Source: JBBKWU01 sp037969035 (GTDB lineage: Bacteria > Pseudomonadota > Alphaproteobacteria > Micavibrionales > Micavibrionaceae). Taken from it: DNA of 64,000 nt. Below are positions 35,701 to 44,000 of this stretch, piece by piece. The notes beneath the pieces were generated by a model. It was not told where the DNA came from, searched no databases, and saw only the letters and a program-made list of their open reading frames with translations. Location: the NCBI GenBank assembly GCA_037969035.1, contig JBBKWU010000013.1:1-64000 (forward strand), written 5' to 3'. The number at the start of each line of letters is the position of its first letter. Within the stretch, counting starts at the first letter, position 1. A program made the translations under genes and the position numbers.

Positions 35701-36786
35701 CAGAAAAGGTTGATTGCCCTGCATCAGGCGCTCATGCTGTGGCGGCCTAGTGATGACGACCAAGGAAAAGGGCGTATTGACCGTCAAGGCAATCAGAATC
35801 AGGTTGTTGAAATCCTGCGTTATATCGTGGAAAACTCGCCTGATGGTTATCGTTGGCAGACTGTGGCGCGTAAAAGCCGCTTTATCGGTCAGATCAAATC
35901 AAAAGATTTGGAAACCCGTGACGCACCAGAAAGCAAGCAAACGCTAGGCTATAACGAGGTTGTGGCGGCTGTGCTGAATGACCCGCTTGTGTTTGAAACG
36001 GTTGAGATTTCGCAAGAGCTGTCGCGTTTGAACCGCGCCAAAGAATCGCATAAGCAGCAAGTTAAGCGCGCGCGTAAGGCTCTGCCGAAGCTGCGCGCGC
36101 AGATTAAAGCGGAAGAGCAAGCTATACTGCATCTGCGCCCCGTTTATAATGCGGTGTCAGAAAAGGGTCATAAAGGGTCAAGATTTACCATGAACGGTAC
36201 GGCGTTTGTCAATGAACAGGATGCCGGCGCCGCGTTGAAAGATCGTTTACGTGCGGTGCGTGAAGATTTGCGCAGCAAGCCAAAGGTCGTGGTTAAAAAT
36301 TTGGGAACGCTTTATGGCTATAAGGTTCATTTAAGTGCCGAATCTGAAGTCGAGCTCCGCCCTGACCCTAAAAACGGCGAGCAAAAATCATATAAATACC
36401 GTTTCGTATTGCAGGTGGACGCCCCCGAAAAGTTTGAAGTTTCGCTGAATGTCAATGATATCAGGCAGATCGAAGCGGAACGATTGATGATGCGCGGTGA
36501 AGGTAGCAATGACACAGCAACGCGCGATGTCGCGAGCTTTAATAGAGTGGTTTTCAATAAACTAACCGCACCACTGCAGAAAATTGTACGTGATGTGCAA
36601 ACCGTGAATCAAGCTGTCGTAAGGTTGGGGCAGGAGCGTGAACGCTTGACCGGCGTGACAAAGCAGACCTTTGCGCTATCGGATGATATTGACCGCTTGA
36701 AAGAGCGTCATAAACAGATCCGCAAGACGTTGAAGGAGCGTGCGAAGGCACAAAACACGCCGATTCCACAATTGGATGTCTTCTAA
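32716..36786 (+). CDS. Giant DarB-like SNF2-type helicase without methylase domain
   Basis: A 1356-aa superfamily 2 helicase. The first 450 residues are unrecognised. Motif I is QATGSGKTFVAIA (K near 485), and motif II reads TDEGH (about 676-679) where DEAH or DEGH-like variants occur. The C-terminal helicase lobe has IIGTTAKLGTGKNVQKRLIAL, LWRPSDDDQGKGRIDRQGNQNQ (motif VI, about 1019-1028) and a trailing WQTVARKSRFIGQI. This ending matches the helicase part of DarB-like methylase-helicase proteins of phages and conjugative elements, but no NPPF/NPPY methylase motif is present. The last 250 residues are coiled-coil-like. It starts at GTG 32716 with AGGGA 7 bp upstream. It heads the block of giant genes. 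Confidence 0.85.
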   Translation: MSGQFTVKRKVWPSLDKASANPHEDMKDGQFYIGPSGEVRRYSKNDSDTLVIAPKGFPTTQKSKIADTRDKRAELNRMRLLIRMRDLKWGILDSQVEHTDEEIKHLPEAPWASLQKELRDTYDVFHKTYGPLNDFEMRETGQIKDHGEATTYKYFKNLQKFLKDPKAYAVAALEEYDHISGEVTLDPIFTERVARPRQKKFNVSSLKEALGVCLDQKGKVDISYMTALYGATDEEEMLRKLRQQNLVYFDPIDDAWVDAPTYLSGFISDKIDAVQKVINDNPELKRNLEALENVKPDDLEPQDISVSLGMAWIPEDVIEEFACDELEIGEIDATYIPQEHAWYVQSFGDKELADYSEYSTEFVSALRVLKACLNKGLVNVTRTEDRYGHEIDPDFETNVARDKQNQMEEHFRKWLWTDPERAERLKRIYNDRFNALVPIHKLEDDYLSLAGSSLKIELRAHQRKAVWRNIMYGNTLHEQATGSGKTFVAIATAMKLIAQGKVEKPLLNVPNSMVGEFARTFEKFYPHADVLVIEPDEMLEDSAQLTIYEKMQKVMSRIENHKGPVIISHSNYDRFEVSSAFRLQQLLGKAREARSLYERYDFKGMKNRYDKALGEVAAFLGESSHGVMAASELKDFTKDHLDKDSSDAVWTDYLIHIPRDEVLDFGATGIDYVFTDEGHGYKNTNIHSRFEGLSNDGSAKTIKYEEKLDYLRAQRGGFYHTLMTWTPVSNSIAEVYTMQKFLGPDLIKKQGFECFDAWAHQFCNRVESIEIAPEGGFRSVERIAEYQNLPELIRMYLMVADIVTDDMLDLDKPELKGGKEETILIPQYPALTEYLEHLSERAKAVRAGGAFVKNDNLLKIMNDGILATLHPALIDAPYDDDEHTKIDEIADQVAKRYHANKDNVYHNEKGEPDRLKGALQMVLCDLGIAKSGDQFSAYDALKQKLVERGLPASKIQFIHDHTSATKEREIQRKCNEGEVAVIIGTTAKLGTGKNVQKRLIALHQALMLWRPSDDDQGKGRIDRQGNQNQVVEILRYIVENSPDGYRWQTVARKSRFIGQIKSKDLETRDAPESKQTLGYNEVVAAVLNDPLVFETVEISQELSRLNRAKESHKQQVKRARKALPKLRAQIKAEEQAILHLRPVYNAVSEKGHKGSRFTMNGTAFVNEQDAGAALKDRLRAVREDLRSKPKVVVKNLGTLYGYKVHLSAESEVELRPDPKNGEQKSYKYRFVLQVDAPEKFEVSLNVNDIRQIEAERLMMRGEGSNDTATRDVASFNRVVFNKLTAPLQKIVRDVQTVNQAVVRLGQERERLTGVTKQTFALSDDIDRLKERHKQIRKTLKERAKAQNTPIPQLDVF

Positions 36787-36839
36787 GCTGAGCTTAGCCT
36801 AGACAGCAAAATTAGCATTAAATTATTTGAGAGATCAGT

Positions 36840-38069
36840 TTATGGGCGCGGCGTAGGTGTATTACTCGCGCCGTTTTCCAATTCTTTAGGTTCCATACCA
36901 GCGATAGGGGCACTGCCGAGTGTTATCATTTTTTTGATGAATCCCAAGAGCTGTGCGCGGCTGTGGATATCGGTTTCAACGATTAAAGGCTTGGTTATTC
37001 TGATTGTGCTGCTGTGCTTTTGCAGGTATGAAAGGCCGAGTGCGTCCTTTTCATTTTTGATACCGCCCGCAACTTTGACGCCGACTTGTGGTTCATTTTG
37101 GGCATTGAAATCCGCTACAGCCATAAAGAGTGGTGCAGCACTTTCCGCATAGGTGGTATCTAGCGGAACAGAGTTGTTAAATGGCACGTTCGCAGGTAGA
37201 CCGGTGCCCGTTTGCAGATAAAACGCATCAAGCCCTTCATCGCGGGCGGTGTTCATTGCCAGTGTTGCCATGTCATAAACGCTGCGGAAATAATCTTCGC
37301 CATATGTCGTGTTGCGTGAAGCCGATGCATGAACCAAACTTTTCATCGCGACCTTTAATGTGAACCCAGCAGAAACGCAGGCGCGTGCCTCAGCAGCAAA
37401 AATATCGCGCACTTGATCGATGTCACCATCCATCCACGCGGCGTAATGTGCGACCGTATTAATGGCGACAGGGTTCTTCAATTTGTGTTTTTGCATGAAT
37501 GTTTGAATCGCTTCGATTTGTTCTTTTGAATCTTCATCAGAATATGATGAGTGTGGATATCCACAAGCAAACGATACGATTTGTTTTGGATTGTTTTTTA
37601 GTAAATCAACGATTAATTCCAGTTTTTCAGGATAAGCACAAATGGACCCAAGCACGATTGGTAATGTGGTTTCATTGCAGATTCGGGTCATGAACTCTTT
37701 GTTTTCTGATCCTTGCGCATTGAGCGTTGTATGTTCGGCATGGGTCAAAATACGGGCGATTTTTTCGGGCGTGATCAACAGATCAAGCATTTGATTGCGC
37801 GGTAAAGATGGTAGGGTTTTCATCAGCGAAGATTGAAAGGCTAGTTTGTAAAGATCGTATTTGCTGTCCTCGCCAAGGGCATCGTATTCGGAAAAGTCCA
37901 TGCGGTGCATCTCATCATAGGATTGGTGCATGGCTTGGATTTGCAGGCACAGGGCGCGCGCACGATCACGCTGTTCGGTCAACCCGTCGAAATTCCAACT
38001 CTGCAGCGACTTCATAACGGGCTGCGGTATGCTGGGTAAATGTGCCGATACTGATGATGCAAATGACAT
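36840..38069 (-). CDS. DeoC-like (deoxyribose-phosphate aldolase fold) protein with altered active site
   Basis: A 409-aa protein whose second half follows the DeoC/class I aldolase pattern: VSFACGYPHSSYSDEDSK (compare VGFPHG...), GFTLKVAMKSLVHA (compare LKVIIET), DAFYLQTGTG near 280-289 (compare DFIKTSTG) and VGVKVAGGIKNEKDA near 330 (compare GFKPAGGVRTAEDA). The Schiff-base Lys expected before T-x-T-G is Gln (about residue 286), while the second Lys (about 332) is kept. The N-terminal 130 residues are an extra helical region. It is likely inactive as a standard aldolase or has another chemistry. It is divergent from the 906-aa gene and the only minus-strand gene of the block. Confidence 0.65.
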   Translation of the reverse strand: MSFASSVSAHLPSIPQPVMKSLQSWNFDGLTEQRDRARALCLQIQAMHQSYDEMHRMDFSEYDALGEDSKYDLYKLAFQSSLMKTLPSLPRNQMLDLLITPEKIARILTHAEHTTLNAQGSENKEFMTRICNETTLPIVLGSICAYPEKLELIVDLLKNNPKQIVSFACGYPHSSYSDEDSKEQIEAIQTFMQKHKLKNPVAINTVAHYAAWMDGDIDQVRDIFAAEARACVSAGFTLKVAMKSLVHASASRNTTYGEDYFRSVYDMATLAMNTARDEGLDAFYLQTGTGLPANVPFNNSVPLDTTYAESAAPLFMAVADFNAQNEPQVGVKVAGGIKNEKDALGLSYLQKHSSTIRITKPLIVETDIHSRAQLLGFIKKMITLGSAPIAGMEPKELENGASNTPTPRP

Positions 38070-38153
38070 AACTTTTCCCTGATATTATTCTTATTATGTA
38101 CACTACATAGCAAGAAAGCAGCGGATAACGCAAGTTAAAAAGTAGTAATTTTC

Positions 38154-38183
38154 TTGACTCTGTGGGAGCATATCCCGTATAAA
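38154..38183 (+). promoter_or_regulatory. Sigma70-like promoter of the 906-aa gene
   Basis: TTGACT (38154-38159) and TATAAA (38178-38183) are 18 bp apart in the 215-bp divergent region, about 100 bp before ATG 38285. This would give the last three giant genes their own promoter and a roughly 95-nt leader that contains the shared GTTTAAACAGGGAA block. Confidence 0.6.
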
Positions 38184-38264
38184 AACGTACACGCAAAAAA
38201 ATAAAAATAAAGGGTTTCCAATGGTTTTGGAGCCAACTACAGAAAATTAAAAGTTTCTGTTCGT

Positions 38265-38278
38265 GTTTAAACAGGGAA
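38265..38278 (+). promoter_or_regulatory. Second copy of the 14-bp leader block
   Basis: GTTTAAACAGGGAA, identical to 32696-32709, ends 6 bp before ATG 38285, with AGGGA as Shine-Dalgarno. The two copies are 5.6 kb apart and sit in the same place relative to two unrelated giant genes. Confidence 0.6.
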
Positions 38279-38284
38279 AAGTTT

Positions 38285-41005
38285 ATGAAAAGTAATGCAA
38301 ATGCAACGGCAAGCAAGTGGGCGGTTTACAAGCCGCGCTGGGATGGCGACCTGATCAGCAATAAGGGGCTTTATTACCCTGTTCCGCAAAATACCGCAAA
38401 GCTTGACGATTACTGGAAAACGATGCTGGCTCATGCGGAGCAATTCATGCATGACAGCTCCCGCAATAACCATGGCTACAGTGTTGGTGGTTTTAAAATT
38501 GGGATGAGCTATTACGCAGCCTCTAGCGGTTATCACCTATATGAGCTTGCCTCACGCTTTCCTGAAATGATTTTAGACAACAGTTTGCGCATGGCGCCTG
38601 ATGGTGATGTGCCGCATATGACGATCCAATGCGCTGGTCGTGTTCTTGACCCAGAAAACATGCATGCCGACGGGTTTATGCGCAACTATGGTCACGCGGA
38701 AAATGACGTGATGACAGCGGCGCATTTTATGCCTGACACGTATTTGATTGCACCGCATCACCGCGAAACAATGCTGCGCGCGCTTAAGGATGTGTATCCG
38801 ATGACGTTCGGTGCGGGCTATGAAGACGCGATCTTTGAGATCCATAAATGGGGTCCTGATATGCTTCATAACTATAATAAAGGTATTCATCTGCGCGACC
38901 ATCAATGGTCGCGTAATGCTGTGCCCGAAGAAGAATTGGCAATGGCAGTACAGTTTGGTAAATCCGAGCCATTGCAGATTCGCCATGGCATGAGCTATGA
39001 CGCGACAGATATTCGCAATCGCGCTGTATCTGTTGTTGATCGCGCATGGGAAGTGGCGCGCCATATTATTGATGTGACGACATGGGATGTTGCAGGTACA
39101 GGTAAGTACGAAGGAAAAACGTTCCAATTCCGTACTGATCCTGCGGTGGCATATATGGCGACATTGTTCATGTATGATGAAATGTTCCGTAGCGAAGAGT
39201 ATAAAGCGTTTGATCGTGAGTGGGCGCATCCTGTGGTCAAAGCATTCTATGCCGATGATAACGCGCAGACGCATTGGCGGTATTTGAGAGATGCGATGAT
39301 GCCGTATATGGCCAACCATTGTAATACGATGACACTGCATGAAATTTTAAAACATGATGCGGCTTTATCGGGTTATTGGAATGATGTTGTGTTGCCGACA
39401 AAAGATAGACAAATGCCAGTGAACACCATTGCATCTATGGTTTTGGGTTATGTGCCGCGCGGCGGGTTTGATCATAAGAATTTGCGTGAAAAAGCCGCAA
39501 AATATGCAGAAAAGGCAGGGGATAAGCTGTTCAAAGTCACATGGGCCGATGACCCGACAGCGGTTTTCAAGACATCGTATAAAAATGCACCATCAACACC
39601 ATTGGGTCTGCGCGGTGCGCATAGCTTTGATTCTAGCCGTGATCCTGAAATATTTAATGACCGCAATTTCGCGCAGCTTGGTAATACATCCAATCCTTAT
39701 GCGGATCCGAATCCTGATCAATATAACCGCGCGCAGCTTGCCGCATTACAGATGATCAGTGGTTTCCGTGAAACAGGTTTGCGCCCTGCGAATGCGCCGC
39801 GTAAATTTATGTATCTTGATGACCCTAAAAACGGTTATCGCGCAGAAAACTTCCGCTTTAACGAAGGTGCTAAAGTCAATGACCCGCGCAACGTCAGCGC
39901 GACATTCGATAGCCATGCGGAAGCTGGTAAAACATATAACCAAAAACATGCCCCCGAAGCAGTAGAAGAGTACGCGAACCATCTGCGCGCACTTATTGCT
40001 GACCCGCATTTTGCGGATTGGCGTGAGGAGCATGGCTTTGGCAATGCTGTTGGAATTAGCGATTTAGTTGAATCGGCAAAGATCAAAGAGGGTTTACGCG
40101 AATCGCTGAACACAGAAATGTATGACTCGATCGCGGCAAGCGGCCCGATGCGTGTGGCATCGAATGTCATTGAAACGGTGGCGCGTCGCCTGATCGACAT
40201 GGAGATGGACGGTATTGTTATTCCAGACGGTGATTTAACACCGCAAAGCTGGCGCTTGATTGGTGAATCATTATTGGCCGTAACGGGTAAAGCGCCGCGT
40301 GATTATTCTGGTGGATCTTTTAGCCACGAGATCTTTATCGATCGTGATTACGATAAGCCTGTTGATGAGCGTTCCGCGCCGCAGAAAATGGATTTGGCTG
40401 ATTTGATGATCCATTTGACGATGAAATATAAAGTCGCGATGGAGGGTAAAAACCCGCCATTGATGCGTGATGAAACGGTAACGCTTGCCCGTGTCGCGGA
40501 TATATATGAGCGCATTATTGACCCTGCGCGTTGCAATGTGGAGCATGATTTGCATGAGCGTTCAGGCAAACCATCGACAAGCACAGTGATTGATTTGACC
40601 CAAGTTGACCCGTTCTTCAAGAAATTTGCTGAATTTGATCCAGGGCTTGTGGAATCATATGATTCGTATGTGTCTGACCCCGCCTACCAAGAATTTTTCA
40701 GCGGCAAGATGAGCGCGGAAGCGGTTGCGGAGGCGTGTACTGATCCTGTTGACAAATCTGAGTTAGCAAAAATGTGCTGGTTCTGGCTGCGTAAACAACG
40801 CATTCCAGGTCATGAAAATGAACCTGTTGAGGGCATGTTGCTTTTGCGTGGTATTCACAGCATGGATAGCTTTGACCTTCGTGATTTACCATCTGAATAT
40901 GAAGCAGCGTTTGATATGCGGGACAAACTGTGCGGTTATCAGAAAATGAACATTATCGAAGCCGGACATAAACATATAAAAGGCCCGTCCGTATCACGGC
41001 CTTAA
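38285..41005 (+). CDS. Unrecognised 906-aa protein of the giant-gene block
   Basis: I do not recognise this protein. It is soluble, with no signal peptide or membrane helix, is rich in His, Asp, Tyr and Met, and has almost no Cys. Notable stretches are GYSVGGFKIGMSYYAASSGYHLYELA (about 58-83), HFMPDTYLIAPHHRETML (about 147-164), FEIHKWGPDMLHNYNKGIHLRDHQW (about 190-214) and, near the C-terminus, VEGMLLLRGIHSMDSFDLRDLPSEYE. The His-rich N-terminal third could bind metal, but no known catalytic motif stands out. It begins behind a clear promoter and Shine-Dalgarno, and ends 30 bp before the leader peptide of the nuclease gene. It is likely a partner of the two nucleases that follow. Confidence 0.8.
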   Translation: MKSNANATASKWAVYKPRWDGDLISNKGLYYPVPQNTAKLDDYWKTMLAHAEQFMHDSSRNNHGYSVGGFKIGMSYYAASSGYHLYELASRFPEMILDNSLRMAPDGDVPHMTIQCAGRVLDPENMHADGFMRNYGHAENDVMTAAHFMPDTYLIAPHHRETMLRALKDVYPMTFGAGYEDAIFEIHKWGPDMLHNYNKGIHLRDHQWSRNAVPEEELAMAVQFGKSEPLQIRHGMSYDATDIRNRAVSVVDRAWEVARHIIDVTTWDVAGTGKYEGKTFQFRTDPAVAYMATLFMYDEMFRSEEYKAFDREWAHPVVKAFYADDNAQTHWRYLRDAMMPYMANHCNTMTLHEILKHDAALSGYWNDVVLPTKDRQMPVNTIASMVLGYVPRGGFDHKNLREKAAKYAEKAGDKLFKVTWADDPTAVFKTSYKNAPSTPLGLRGAHSFDSSRDPEIFNDRNFAQLGNTSNPYADPNPDQYNRAQLAALQMISGFRETGLRPANAPRKFMYLDDPKNGYRAENFRFNEGAKVNDPRNVSATFDSHAEAGKTYNQKHAPEAVEEYANHLRALIADPHFADWREEHGFGNAVGISDLVESAKIKEGLRESLNTEMYDSIAASGPMRVASNVIETVARRLIDMEMDGIVIPDGDLTPQSWRLIGESLLAVTGKAPRDYSGGSFSHEIFIDRDYDKPVDERSAPQKMDLADLMIHLTMKYKVAMEGKNPPLMRDETVTLARVADIYERIIDPARCNVEHDLHERSGKPSTSTVIDLTQVDPFFKKFAEFDPGLVESYDSYVSDPAYQEFFSGKMSAEAVAEACTDPVDKSELAKMCWFWLRKQRIPGHENEPVEGMLLLRGIHSMDSFDLRDLPSEYEAAFDMRDKLCGYQKMNIIEAGHKHIKGPSVSRP

Positions 41006-41035
41006 AAAAAGACGACCAAAAAACAGGGAGGCGTC

Positions 41036-41086
41036 ATGTATGCCTTGGGAAACGAAACACTGCGTAAAAAGGAAACATATATTTAA
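41036..41086 (+). CDS. 16-codon leader peptide overlapping the start of the nuclease gene
   Basis: A short frame encoding MYALGNETLRKKETYI begins at ATG 41036 behind a strong AGGGAGG Shine-Dalgarno. It ends at TAA 41084-41086, whose final A is the first base of ATG 41086 (TAATG). The big gene itself has only a distant AAGGA. The arrangement suggests that ribosomes finishing the leader restart on the nuclease gene. No family can be assigned, and it could also be a chance frame. Confidence 0.5.
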   Translation: MYALGNETLRKKETYI

Positions 41087-44000
41087 TGGCCTTTGTACCA
41101 AAAGAACATAAAGGCATCTTTACGCTTGATAAGTGGCTGCGCAACCTTGGGTTATGGCGCGGAAAGTCACTCGACTCTCTATCGCAAGCCGAACGGCAGG
41201 ATATTCTCGATAAAATGGACTGGGACACGCCGTCTGTTCTAACGGGTGAGGCGTATGATCCTGAGAGTAAAATCCTGACGAGCGTTAGCTCACAAACCAA
41301 ATACGACCCGAAAAGCGGCGTGTTTGAAGACAAAATTGTGTTCTGGGAGCATAAACCACAAAGCAATGACGGCGAAGCGCAAGAGCAAGGTGATTATTCG
41401 GTCATGATGATCCGTGGTCGCCGTGACCCGTCGCAAAAAGCGGCAAACGGTGAACTTCCTGAAATTATTCCTGACCAAATTACAATCGGCGGCCAGACTG
41501 TGTTTAACGGCACGGTTCATGGTGGGTCACAAAATCCTTTTGAGGACAAGCACCGCGCAACGATTGATCGCGCTATGTCATTCAGTAAGCGCGTCAAAGA
41601 AGCGCTTTATAACCATGATTCCGTTCTTGATCTGGGTAAGGTTTTGGCAGGCGGGCATCATCATGAAGATGTTTTTGCCGAAGCCTTTGGTGTTGCGGCA
41701 ACGCTGCCGTCATTAAGCGGTAAGGGTGGCGTTAAGGCGGCACTTGCTGCGTATTTCGCGGAACAATTCCAACAAGGCGATGAGGACAAACAAGTTTTCC
41801 GTTTCCGTCAGGTGCGTAATGAAAAAGGCGAGGCTGTGGGTCTTGACCCTGTTGATCAGCTCAAAGCCATGATGGGGCATCATATTAACAGCGTGGATGT
41901 ATGGCGCAGCGTTGAAGATAGTGCGGAGCAAACAGATACTGAAATGTCGTCAGGCGTGCGTTTTGCGTGCCGTATTGATTATGAACCAACGCCCAAAGGA
42001 AAAATTCACCGCTTTAAAGCGCAGCTTGTGCCTGTGGATGTGCCGTCTTCGGTTGATGCGCCGCAGCCTGTTGATTTGCTCTCGTTTGAATTTAACCGCA
42101 AGGATGATGAGAATTTCGAGCTTGTGAATGCAAATTTCTTCGAAGGTGATGCCAGCAAATTCCGCCGTTGGACAAAGGCGCGGAACTTGATCGGGCTTTA
42201 TCAAGATATCGCACGGGATTTGGCCGAGCAGCGCTATCCGAAGCTTCGTGACTTTATATATAAAAACCGCCTGCATGATGATATCAGCGAATTCACAAAA
42301 CCGCCTGGTGAAGATGAGGGTGGTGAGATGGTGATTATTCCTGTGCATTCCACGGGGCTTGATAAAACCATCGAAGGTGGCGGCAACGGTATTGGTGGCG
42401 GTATTTGTGTGATGAGCCGCGTGACCAAGAACAAAGGCGATGCGCAGAAAGAGCGCTTGAGCGAAGTTTTATTTGCGTTTGATTTACCGTGGGAACCGGG
42501 CGGGTCAAATTCTGCTGTGGATGGCTATCAGCCTGATTTAACGCAATGGTTGGACGCGCTGCGCCAAGGGGCGCTTGTCCTCTCGCATGACCACTTTGAC
42601 CATGCCACGCTTGAATATTACGCGAAAAATGGCTGGCTGCGCGGTGTACCTGTATTTTGTAATGATCGCATTTGGGATGCGGTTGAAACGCGGATGAATA
42701 AACTCGGCGTGCCGAAAGAAAACTGGCCGAAACATATCGGATTTGATCATCCTGATGTGACTAAAGTGGATGAGCATCAATATGTTTACACGGCGCGCGA
42801 CGAAGACGGCATTGTGCGTGGCCATGTGCAGGCGTGTGAGAATGCGGTTGATCACTCCGCCCTCACAGATAGCCATATGTGCACGGTTTGCTACGGCGAT
42901 GATCATTATAAAGATACAGTTTGTGTCCCGAGCGATAATTTTGGAATTAGCGACCATGGCCGTAAGTTTTTCAAGCACGGACAATTGGCGTTGGCGCGTT
43001 TGCCGAATGTGACGCTTGCGAAATTGCGCGAGAATATCAAAAGCGTGAACGAGAAATACATCGCTTACGTGGAATGTACGAATATCTCAACATCGGGCAG
43101 TGCTGCGGATCAGGTTGATAATTTCCGCAACAATTTCCGCAAAATGATGAACATCTTTAAAGATGATGCGGTGCTGTGGTTCTCGTTCAGCACGAACCAC
43201 AAAGAACGCCAAACCGTTTATGAAGTCTGGGGTGAGGAAGAAACACTGCGCCATTCGACATCACTCGGCGCGAACTCAAAAATCCGTGATATTTCATTGA
43301 ACAAGCACAGCGTTGATCCGCTTTTGGATTTGCGTGATTTGAGCTTGAGTGCGGAGCAGCATCCGCAAAGCTTTTATGATAAAGCGATGAGTGTGCTTAT
43401 GGAGTTTACTGAATTTCATGAGCGCGCGGCTGCATATCGTGCCTCAAAAGCACGTGTCACCAAAACCGCTGAAGAAATTTTGGAAAAAGACATTCCGTAT
43501 CAGGTTTTAAAACATATTTTAGATGAAGCGCAGCAAGATATTAAAAATGGTGCAGCAAAATCTGAAATGCTATATCGCGCGTTTTTTGATGGGAATGACG
43601 GTGTTTTTGATGCAATTGCAGCTGAAATCGGCCTGCCAGATGGCGACACACAGCGCAAAATGCCAAAATGCGTTTATAATGCGCTGAAAGAATACAAGAT
43701 GGATCTGGGCTGGTCTTTAACGGATGATGGTAAAAATCCGAACAGTGCGACCGAATATTGGATGCTGCGTAGCTATATCAAGCATGGCGTGGTGCGGTTT
43801 GAGAGCAAAAACAATATCAATGATAAAAACATGTATGAGGCGATTGAGCGCGGACAAGAATTTGCGGCGCTCCATGGTAGCCATACAGCAGCGTATGTGA
43901 AAGAATTCCGCGATACGCCAAGTCAGCTTGGTATTGTTGGTACAGGTGCAACGGGTTCGGTGGAAGAACATATGGCGATTTTGTCCCGTTATGCGCGGGC

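Noticed and set aside
32716..36786. DNA methylase domain in the DarB-like helicase
   Set aside because: No NPPF/NPPY or DPPY-type motif is visible; only the helicase part is supported.
38573..39340. 255-aa minus-strand frame inside the 906-aa gene
   Set aside because: His/Arg-rich composition typical of an antisense shadow; no start signal.
40979..41015. Hairpin near the end of the 906-aa gene (GGCCCGT/ACGGCC) as a terminator
   Set aside because: The plus strand is followed by A, not T, so it would not terminate this transcript, and it lies within the coding end.
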